From: Phorcus lineatus
Lineage: Eukaryota > Mollusca > Gastropoda > Trochida > Trochidae
Direction of reading: 5' to 3'
Assembly: GCA_921293015.1 (NCBI GenBank)
Contig: OV121083.1
Span: 27,768,908-27,832,907, forward strand
Length of the DNA stretch: 64,000 nucleotides
The notes beneath the pieces are model-generated. The model was not told where the DNA came from and did not search any database. It saw only the letters and a program-made list of their open reading frames with translations. Of this stretch, positions 49,001 to 61,000 are shown in pieces. A program made the translations under genes and the position numbers. Positions within the stretch are counted from its first letter, which is position 1. Every line of letters starts with the position of its first letter.

Positions 49001-52000
49001 CTTGGCCCAGCGCCACCGAAACATACGACTATAACATCGGATTTGCTGATAAATCCTGCTTCAGGATGAATGCATATAAAACGGTTAACAGGTGAGAGGC
49101 TTATTGAAGTACAGAACTCACATATTGATATAGTTCTCGCAGGTACAAAGGCTTTGATTGACTTTCATGGCCAGCTTATAGTCCAGATATGAATCCAATT
49201 GAACGTGTTTGGGGCCATATCGGCGTATTGAAAACTCACTCGCTGCCCTGCTTGAATTATCAAACGCTCTCACCAACGCAATAATATTGCTGTTGTTAAT
49301 GTTATAACACCAATGACAGTATGCCTAGGCTCTTTGCTGCCCTTGAAACAGGGAACGGTGGCGACACATACCATCAACTGTTCATTATGAATGATTCAAT
49401 CTGCTTTTTCTGTCCATCATTCTGCCAGCAAATCATTATGTATTGTTCCTACTAAGGTAACCAAAAGATAACTTCATGTTTAAAATACCTACATTTCACG
49501 CGTAGAACCAGGGTGAATTCTTTTTGTCAGTGGCTCATGTTAGTGCCAGCACTAATTGATAGAAAAGCATTTGTTTGTGAACGTTTTTTATTTCTATAAA
49601 TCTTTGGGTCTCAAAAATACAAGAGTTTACAGTTGGCGAACGATCTCTTTTCACTTTCTGAATTATTTTAGCTCCTTAAATAGCAACAATAATAGAACAG
49701 ATATCGTGTTTATTCATCAGGGAGGAATAAGATAAGTATCGCTCTTTGAATGACGTGGAAACAAACCTAAATCGACGATCTAATCAAAACGATCAGGTCC
49801 TGCACATGATTGAACGGGTTGATTTGGTTAATAAAATAAATGTGTAAATTATACGCCATGAATACGACCAAATATTGGCTAAAATTGTTTGTGTCATGTT
49901 TGCAGGTATGGACGGCCAACAGTCAGACCGGTATCACAGGTACGAGTGGAGTAGCTGTTGCTATGGGCTTCTACTATTACCTCAAGTACTACGCGGGGGG
50001 TCAGGTCACGTGGGCAGGGAAGCAGGTGAATCTACCGGATGTTCCTCCCCCAGTACCCTCGCCAGGTGTCACAGTCACCTCAAATGACAGGTGAGACCCC
50101 ACAAAGGTCGTATTAAATTAATTAATAAATCACACACGCAATTTAAACATATGGAAATGTTTTAGGCCATATCCGAGTTTTTCAGTTGTTTATGTGGTTT
50201 CAAACTGCCATAACGGCAAATCCTGAGACTTCTCTGTCTTTAAAGCTCATCATTTTGTAAAAGGGATACCACTCAATGGTCATAGGTGATAGCATATCTA
50301 ACTCGTTTGTAATCATTTTAGTCTTAATGGTCAATTTCATATAAAAAAAAAGAAGATGATTCTAAGACCAATACTTTGATGTCGCCGGATCGACTTAAGT
50401 CTTTGAAATTGTTAACTACGGGGTCAAGATGACAAATCCCCAACAAAGTGTCAGTAGCCAGTCACGAGCCCGGATGACGACTTCGTGTCCTCATTCGTCA
50501 AATTCCTACGAATTCGTTCCAAAGGAACTGCCATTCACGATGTCATGCAGCTTCTGAACCAGTAAGATTCTGTGAGCGAACATCTCGTATTAGATTCAAA
50601 GTTTCAAGAACGTTATGCACATGCTTCAAATGATTCCAGTCTGAACTCATGGCAGGCAATGGGATTTCAGCGATGTTGCTGATCTGAAGACTCCTTCATA
50701 GCAAGAGAACGGTGATGATGGGCGTTTTCAACCATTTATAAAGGGCGAGTTGCTCATGCACAAATGTCCAAATGAGGTACAGGGACGGTCTTAAGGATGT
50801 CCCGGAATTTGCCACAGATTCCTGAGAATCCTGCGTAACGTCAAAAGGATTCAGCTAAAACTCAAGGGAAGTTATTGCGAGTCCATAGGTGACTAACCAT
50901 TCCACGAAAAATAAGCATGGATGATTCTCAGAAACAATTGTAGTGATTTTGGTTCTCTACACGTAGCAGACGGCGATCATTAACGTAATAAAGGAATCGG
51001 TCCTCATCTCGACCAAACGACTTCTATGACGTTTTCCCTCCTTTTTTAGCCTTTTTGCACATCAAATTAAAAGTGCTTTTAAGTAGCACGATGGCGAATT
51101 TCTTGTTTTGTTCACACTTTCAGTGTTATCCCGCATCTGAAAAATTCGGCCAAGGATATACCATTTACAATCTGTACACAGATCAAACATCAAAATATCT
51201 ATTAGCCGGAAAATTATCAGAAAAAGAATCAGACAACGTTTTCCATTTGTATCAAGCATAAATTGGTTGATTACGGTGTCAATCCAAAGAAGTACAGAAG
51301 TGTTAGAAAAATTACTATATTGTGTAAGATTCTGGTACTAATATAACGTATGCACGGCGAGCCACTCGATTGTATATGTTAATAGTTTATATCATAAGTT
51401 GAACAGCCTATTAGAGATATTTTTACACAGACAGTCAGGCACTACCGGAACGTGTGCCCAGTGAACCACTTGATAGCAAGAGTGATTTCTATCTACTTAG
51501 AGTTGTACAGATTATGAGAGTTTGTTATTCCGTGACAGATTCCGGTACTACCAGAAAGTGTGCCCAGTGATCCACTTGATAGCAAGAGTGATTTGTATCT
51601 ACTTAGAGTTGTACAGATTATGAGAGTTTGTTATTCCGTGACAGATTCCGGTACTACCAGAAAGTGTGCACGGTGATCCACTTGATAGTCAGAGTGATTT
51701 CTATCTACTTAGAGTTATTCAGATTATGAGAGTTTGTTATTCCGTGACAGATTCCGGTACTACCAGAAAGTGTGCACGGTGATCCACTTGATAGTCATAG
51801 TGATTTCTATCTACTTAGAGTTATTCAGATTATGAGAGTTTGTTATTCCGTGACAGATTCCGGTACTACCAGAAAGTGTGCCCAGTGATCCACTTGATAG
51901 TCAGAGTGATTTCTATCTACTTAGAGTTGTACAGATTATGAGAGTTTGTTATACCGTGACAGATTCCGGTACTACCAGAACTACTTGATAGTCAGAGTGA

Positions 52001-55000
52001 TTTGTATCTACTTAGAGTTGTACAGATTATGAGAGTTTGTTATTCCATGACAGATTCCGGTACTACCAGAACTACTTCATAGTTAGAGTGATTTGTATCT
52101 ACTTAGAGTTGTACAGATTATGAGAGTTTGTTATTCCGTGACAGATTCCGGTACTACCAGAACTACTTCATAGCAAAAGTGATTTCTATCTACTTAGAGT
52201 TGTACAGATTATGAGAGTTTGTTATTCCGTGACAGATTCCGGTACTACCAGAACTACTTCATAGCAAGAGTGATTTCTATCTACTTAGAGTTGTACAGAT
52301 TATGAGAGTTTGTTATTCCGTGACAGATTCCGGTACTACCAGAACTACTTGATAGCAAGAGTGATTTCTATCTACTTAGAGTTGTACAGATTATGAGAGT
52401 TTGTTATTCCGTGACAGATTCCGGTACTACCAGAACTACTTGATAGCAAGAGTGATTTCTATCTACTTAGAGTTGTACAGATTATGAGAGTTTGTTATTC
52501 CGTGACAGATTCCGGTACTACCAGAACTACTTGATAGTCAGAGTGATTTCTATTTACTTAGAGTTGTACAGATTATGAGAGTTTGTTATTCCGTGACAGA
52601 TTCCGGTACTACCAGAACAACTTGATAGTCAGAGTGATTTCTATCTACTTAGAGTTGTACAGATTATGAGAGTTTGTTATTCCGTGACAGATTCCGGTAC
52701 TACCAGAAAGTGTGCACGGTGATCCACTTGATAGTCAGAGTGATTTCTATCTACTTAGAGTTATTCAGATTATGAGAGTTTGTTATTCCGTGACAGATTC
52801 CGGTACTACCAGAACTACTTGATAGTCAGAGTGATTTCTATCTACTTAGAGTTGTACAGATTATGAGAGTTTGTTATACCGTGATAGATTCCGGTACTAC
52901 CAGAACTACTTGATAGTCAGAGTGATTTCTATCTACTTAGAGTTGTACAGATTATGAGAGTTTGTTATACCGTGACAGATTCCGGTACTACCAGAACTAC
53001 TTGATAGCAAGAGTGATTTGTATCTACTTAGAGTTGTACAGATTATGAGAGTTTGTTATACCGTGACAGATTCCGGTACTACCAGAACTACTTGATAGCA
53101 AGAGTGATTTGTATCTACTTAGAGTTGTACAGATTATGAGAGTTTGTTATACCGTGACAGATTCCGGTACTACCAGAACGTGTGCCCAGTGATCCACTTG
53201 ATAGCAAGAGTGATTTCTATCTACTTAGAGTTGTACAGATTATGAGAGTTTGTTATACCGTGACAGATTCCGGTACTACCAGAACTACTTGATAGCAAGA
53301 GTGATTTCTATCTACTTAGAGTTGTACAGATTATGAGAGTTTGTTATACCGTGACAGATTCCGGTACTACCAGAACTACTTGATAGCAAGAGTGATTTGT
53401 ATCTACTTAGAGTTGTACAGATTATGAGAGTTTGTTATACCGTGACAGATTCCGGTACTACCAGAACGTGTGCCCAGTGATCCACTTGATAGCAAGAGTG
53501 ATTTCTATCTACTTAGAGTTGTACAGATTATGAGAGTTTGTTATACCGTGACAGATTCCGGTACTACCAGAACTACTTGATAGCAAGAGTGATTTCTATC
53601 TACTTAGAGTTGTACAGATTATGAGAGTTTGTTATACCGTGATAGATTCCGGTACTACCAGAACTACTTGATAGTCAGAGTGATTTCTATCTACTTAGAG
53701 TTGTACAGATTATGAGAGTTTGTTATATCGTGACAGATTCCGGTACTACCAGAACTACTTGATATCAAGAGTGATTTCTATCTACTTAGAGTTGTACAGA
53801 TTATGAGAGTTTGTTATTCCGTGACAGATTCCGGTACTACCAGAACTACTTGATAGCAAGAGTGATTTCTATCTACTTAGAGTTGTACAGATTATGAGAG
53901 TTTGTTATACCGTGACAGATTCCGGTACTACCAGAACTACTTGATAGCAAGAGTGATTTCTATCTACTTAGAGTTGTACAGATTATGAGAGTTTGTTATT
54001 CCGTGACAGATTCCGGTACTACCAGAACTACTTGATAGTCAGAGTGATTTCTATCTACTTAGAGTTGTACAGATTATGAGAGTTTGTTATACCGTGATAG
54101 ATTCCGGTACTACCAGAACTACTTGATAGTCAGAGTGATTTCTATCTACTTAGAGTTGTACAGATTATGAGAGTTTGTTATATCGTGACAGATTCCGGTA
54201 CTACCAGAACTACTTGATAGCAAGAGTGATTTCTATCTACTTAGAGTTGTACAGATTATGAGAGTTTGTTATACCGTGACAGATTCCGGTACTACCAGAA
54301 CGTGTGCCCAGTGATCCACTTGATAGCAAGAGTGATTTCTATCTACTTAGAGTTGTACAGATTATGAGAGTTTGTTATACCGTGACAGATTCCGGTACTA
54401 CCAGAACTACTTGATAGCAAGAGTGATTTCTATCTACTTAGAGTTGTACAGATTATGAGAGTTTGTTATACCGTGACAGATTCCGGTACTACCAGAACTA
54501 CTTGATAGTCAGAGTGATTTCTATCTACTTAGAGTTATTCAGATTATGAGAGTTTGTTATACCGTGACAGATTCCGGTACTACCAGAACTACTTGATAGC
54601 AAGAGTGATTTGTATCTACTTAGAGTTGTACAGATTATGAGAGTTTGTTATACCGTGACAGATTCCGGTACTACCAGAACTACTTGATAGCAAGAGTGAT
54701 TTCTATCTACTTAGAGTTGTACAGATTATGAGAGTTTGTTATACCGTGACAGATTCCGGTACTACCAGAACGTGTGCCCAGTGATCCACTTGATAGCAAG
54801 AGTGATTTCTATCTACTTAGAGTTGTACAGATTATGAGAGTTTGTTATACCGTGACAGATTCCGGTACTACCAGAACTACTTGATAGCAAGAGTGATTTC
54901 TATCTACTTAGAGTTATTCAGATTATGAGAGTTTGTTATACCGTGATAGATTCCGGTACTACCAGAACTACTTGATAGCAAGAGTGATTTCTATCTACTT

Positions 55001-58000
55001 AGAGTTGTACAGATTATGAGAGTTTGTTATACCGTGACAGATTCCGGTACTACCAGAACTACTTGATAGCAAGAGTGATTTGTATCTACTTAGAGTTGTA
55101 CAGATTATGAGAGTTTGTTATACCGTGACAGATTCCGGTACTACCAGAACGTGTGCCCAGTGATCCACTTGATAGCAAGAGTGATTTCTATCTACTTAGA
55201 GTTGTACAGATTATGAGAGTTTGTTATACCGTGACAGATTCCGGTACTACCAGAACTACTTGATAGCAAGAGTGATTTCTATCTACTTAGAGTTATTCAG
55301 ATTATGAGAGTTTGTTATACCGTGATAGATTCCGGTACTACCAGAACTACTTGATAGCAAGAGTGATTTCTATCTACTTAGAGTTGTACAGATTATGAGA
55401 GTTTGTTATACCGTGACAGATTCCGGTACTACCAGAACGTGTGCCCAGTGATCCACTTGATAGCAAGAGTGATTTCTATCTACTTAGAGTTGTACAGATT
55501 ATGAGAGTTTGTTATACCGTGACAGATTCCGGTACTACCAGAACTACTTGATAGCAAGAGTGATTTCTATCTATTTAGAGTTATTCAGATTATGAGAGTT
55601 TGTTATACCGTGACAGATTCCGGTACTACCAGAACGTGTGCACGGTGAGCTACTCCATGGCGTGGTGGGATTGGAGCCGGTGGGAGCGAGAGATTGACTG
55701 GATGGCTCTTCAGGGAATAAACCTCCCTCTCGCCTTCACTGGACAGGAGGCCATCTTCCAAAGGGTAGGTAAGGAGCTGGGTTCTTGCTGACATCAATGT
55801 TCTTAATAAATGCAGTGTCAAAAGCGAAATTGCTGGTGAACGGTGTAAAAAAGAGCATCCTTCCACTTGACACATTTCACGATCTGGCATAGCAGCATAA
55901 GACACTGCCAGTTTTACAAAAATATAATACTCTATATATTGGAGGTGCTCTTTACCTGCATGAAAAACACCCTTTGTTATCGGCATAGTTGCAAGAAAAC
56001 TAACCCTTTCAATCAAAAAGGATCTATGTCAAATACGTTTTGAAAGGTACATGTAATTAGTTAAATAAAGATAAAATATACAAAAGCCGTTTCTTGGTTT
56101 AACAATGATACGATGTCTGACCATTGCTTTCGGAACATATCATATACGAATACCCTTAACATCCTATTACGTTACGTATGCCGAAATGTTGGTATATCTC
56201 AACCGGAATGAATTATTTTTTATAATAACACGGTGATACCATTATGCGATTGGTAATCACGGTGGAAAAGTTATTTGTGTTAAGAATTTCGTGACTTTGA
56301 GGGAAATAGCAATATTCACGCAAATCGATCCTGTTGTCACCGCAAAAGAACGTAACGTCATAGATGCAAGGTTAGGTCACAACAGTGTTCATCACCTAAC
56401 GTCACGTCGTCATACCAAGGTGATATTTTGTTTAAGGGCATAGTATGAAAAATAAACATCAACCCCTGATGTAATTCCCCTTGATGGTAAACAATTTTAC
56501 AGGTATACCTCGCTATGGGTTTCACGAACGAAGATCTTGGCTCACATTTTGGAGGTCCTGCCTTCTTAGCTTGGTAAGTCTATGTTTGTTAAGGATCTAA
56601 ATCTATCAAAAAAAGATTTGATAACCCTTCAACTCGATTCATGTAACCAAGTGATAACACGTGGATATAACAAATGTATATACACACTGATAAAAGCGAT
56701 ATTTTTACTTTTGAAAAAAAGTTTTTAAAAATAATAAAATATCAAAATGATAATAAAAATAGTTGATAATTAAAATCAATGTAAAACAATTAGCACATGC
56801 ATATCTTAAATTGATTTTGACATGATACTGATGAAATTTCTTAAGGATGTAAGTTCTTATTTCATCAGGTAAACATTTATGAGGACATAAGGCTCATTTG
56901 TTTTACATGTCAATAAGGAAGATGCCCCTTAAAGGCACTAGTGCACGCTTTTACGGTTTAAATTGGCTATGTTAAGGTTTAAGAGGACTTATGCATTCAC
57001 TTAAGCTTTCTATCGATGCAATGAAATACTTAAAATTCTTTACAATTGACCTACAGTCAACAATGAAAAAATGTAGACAGCCGCTGTCGGCTTGGACATG
57101 CAACAAATCTAAGGTCAGCTGTGCACAAAACGGATAAATTATAGACAATTGAAAGCGGCTGAACTATTAATATGTGCAGCTGTTGAATTTACCTAAACTC
57201 TGAACTGAGAACAAATAATGAATTATGTTTTATAAACGCAATGTTGTAAATAAACCGATTTAATAACACAGCATTAGCATTGCTATTAGGTTGACCAAAG
57301 CGGCTGCCGTTTCCGCTTTTTTGGTTATAAGCAAAATCTTAATATTTCCGATATCGTAGTTCATGCGGATTTATTGTAACGTAACATTAAATACTTCCTG
57401 TCTTTAAAAATCAACTTTACTACCTGAATACGTAAATATTTGTTAAATAACTTACGAGGTAGATTACTTAAGTGAGGATCTTGAATAATATCGAGAGATA
57501 TGCAGTATCTGTGCATTCGTTGTGTTAAAGAAATATTGGTGTGCACTAGTGCGTTTAAGGAAGAAAATGTCAATTGTAATATGTCATATTAGTCAGTGAG
57601 CTATAAAGAGTTAGGTCAGATTCTTCATTCCTGTACCTGTGTTGATTATCCATTTTGTGAAATATAAGGAGTGTTATCATGTTCATATTTACATGTGCAC
57701 ATATCACTTTGTCTGGAACCGATTGTGCGAATTCCCCTATACCGCCGACTGTGACGTCACTGAAGCTATGATGCATCAACGTAGAAGCTGGCCGATTTAT
57801 GGATATTCTAGTGTGATTAATACGGACTATATGAAAAATAAGGAAATTAATACGCTCGAAAATTAAATTAAAACTCGAGCGAATTTGTGTATAACCCTCG
57901 CTCTCTTTTGGGATGCATTTCCTAGGTTAAAATATGCATGTAATGCAGGGCTCGGATGGGTAACATCAGGGGATATGGTGGCCCCCTCCCTCAGGCATGG

Positions 58001-61000
58001 ATTGATGGTCAGCTGGCTCTTCAACATAAAATCCTGGACCGTATGCGATCACTCGGTATCACTCCCGTACTTCCGGGATTCGCCGGACATGTTCCAGCAG
58101 CCATTACTAGGTCTAAGCAAATTATCTCTGCCGTTTCATTTGTATTAACTTTAACGTTTGGTCTATTATTTATTTATCTTTATATTTTCTATGTTTATAT
58201 AAGAAAAATAACGCATTTGGGAATTATTTTTACTTCATATAACAAATAACCTCAAAAGGTAAACTGAGTGGTAGTACAATAGATATATCAATAAAAGTAG
58301 TAGAAGATAATACTCATCTGTAGGCGAGACAATTTAATGTGGGTTTTTTTAGCTTTCAATGACTTCTTTATTTAATCGCCTTATGTCCTAGAAATAAGAT
58401 TTCTCATAGTTTATAATGAATTTTGATTAAGAAAACTCGGACGGAATGCATTGTCCAGTGTACTTTAGTGTAGAACGATAGTTCTGTTACCATGCATCCA
58501 CAGATCTGATCATCTCACAAGAACATGTGAAGGTGACAAGACACTCTATCTTACAGGTTGTTCCCTCAAGCTAACGTGACCCGTCTGGGACCATGGGCGG
58601 GATTTAACAACAACTACTCTGCGTATGTGTACACAAGTTTATTCTTATATCAATAATGATAATAATGTAATATGATACCTTATGACATATATTTTTGAAA
58701 AAAATATTTTTTGCTTGGAGTTTTACTACATCAAGCTATGCATATATGTATAAGTATGTATTATATTAAAACTTTTACTTAGACCACTTAGACGTAAGTT
58801 TATTTACTTCTTATTTACCTGACAAGTACATAGCGTTCTCCTCGCGTTTCACGCTTGTTAAGAAGGTGATTTTATTGGAGCTGTAAGGCAAATCTGCACT
58901 TATCAACTTATCTAACGTATATAGAGGATATTGTATGAGTGTCTGTGACATACTATGTTTACGACACGAGGGCCTATATATTAGTATTTCCTGAGCAAAA
59001 GCGAGGGATATACTGATATTTAGGCACGAGTGTCGGGAACATAGTATGTCATGGGCACGAAGTCGCGAAATCAAAGGAAATCATCAAAATCAACCTCCAA
59101 GCATAGGCAGTATACCCGCCGTTCTACCATTTGGAACGCAACGTCATAGGCGTACTGTAACGTCAAAGTATTGTTTATTGCTCTGGAGATACTAATATTT
59201 CGTCACTCGCGTCGTACACATAGTATGTCATGGGCACTCATATAATATCCTCTATGTATTTCAAACAGCTTTTTCAAGATCGTATCACATGGTTTCATTT
59301 ATTTTCCCAAGGATGTTACTTGTAAATACCTGATCACGTCATATGAGATTTGTTTGTGAAATGGTATCTTAACTATTACAAATTTTTACCGCCCAACAAA
59401 TTATTACCTCAATCCCTATCCAACAATCATAATCGAAAATTAAGCAAAGTTAAAGATTTTACAATTGACATGGCATTGGTTACATGATTTCAACATACTC
59501 GATAGAGCGTTTATTTCATAGATCTCTACTGTCCTGTATATGGCTTGTTAGTATCAATGTTCTTTGTTGTTTTCAATAATGTCTAATCTTTGACGGTTCA
59601 TAAGTATGACAAACCACGACTACGAGGACTTACCAGAGATTCTTAACTCTAACTAAACGAATAATACGTTATTTTGATGCTACGGTTCGCGCGAAATAGT
59701 CATTTTCAGAATTACCTACGCTTACCCTAATAAGTTATCTTGTTCTTATACCTGCATTTTATCTAAACGAGCAATACTTATAACAAAATACCTTAGTTAA
59801 AATTAAGAAAAATTTGTTGAATGGCAGAAATTTTTTTATTGTTTACATGTATGTTTACACTTTCCTTAATTTCGTTCAGGACCTACCTGCTGGACTTCGA
59901 AGACCCACTTTTTACAACTATCGGTAGCAACGTTATAAAAACTGTGAGTGTTATTTTTATATTGCCCGAGCTAATTTATTTTCACTAAAGTAACTTTCAA
60001 TTTTGAGTTTGAAAGACAAAGAGCACTTTATTTTGGCATTTTAGGTGTCTACATAGTAATAAATTGATGTCTCGAAAACATTATTTCAAAGTCATTATTG
60101 CAGTTTAAACTTGATTTTGGATATCTATTTCAGATGGAAAAAGAATTCGGTGTCGATCACATTTACAATGCTGACAGCTTTAACGAAATGACCCCCCGTT
60201 CGAGGTAGGAGACTTATCGAGATGCATACAAAATTATACCTTTACCAATACTTTGTATCCGCATAGTTCTTACCATATCCAGTATCTTTAATTATTAACT
60301 ACCAAGTGTATGGCACTTTTAAAATATTTACGACTTAGACCATATGGTTCGGCAACTTGGCCAATGCGGGAAAAGTGAGCCAATTAAAGAAAAACAGGGC
60401 AAATACGAGACGAACTAGACCAATATGAGTCTGAGCATGCGCACAACCACGGATGGATAAAAGAAGCGACATATCGCTTCAAAACTTTCAACAGTTATAT
60501 CGGTTCGACAATCTCATTAATACTTTCGATTTTAAAATGAATTCTTTACGATAGCTCAAGTAAGATAAAAATTGATTAATCTGTGCCAATATACAACGGA
60601 GCTCGGACCTGTAACTGGACCAATACGGTAATACTTGATAGCAATATAAAAGAACTGCCTCGTATCGCCTTCTATATAGCAAGCAATGAAATGACTCCCA
60701 TCCAGCAATAGTGACAGTACCCGGATGAAAGGATGCCGGTGGTCGATTTGAGGCTTATCGAATAACAACATGTCATTGGTTGAATAACCATGAATAATTA
60801 CCGGTCTGCGATTCTGCATTTTGTTGCGATAAATATCAAATGCACTGATGTAGCGGGGTGTGATTTTCTCAAAGCAGGTCCAGCAATCTGGTTATATAAC
60901 ATGACGTTTTACAAGTAGAATTCCATTAATGACTGTAAAACCATACAGATGACAAAGTTCATTGAATGAACATGTAATTGATTTATAATATATAAATACC

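Noticed and set aside
50380-51020. GC-richer block in NAGLU intron 3
   Set aside because: It looks like decayed mobile DNA, but no family motif could be read on either strand, so no name was given.
51430-55616. Coding repeat domain inside NAGLU
   Set aside because: Unit lengths of 91 and 106 are not multiples of three and every unit holds a stop in the exon phase, so the array cannot be a translated repeat.
55603-56016. 137-codon minus-strand frame
   Set aside because: It is the antisense shadow of NAGLU exon 4 and the following intron.
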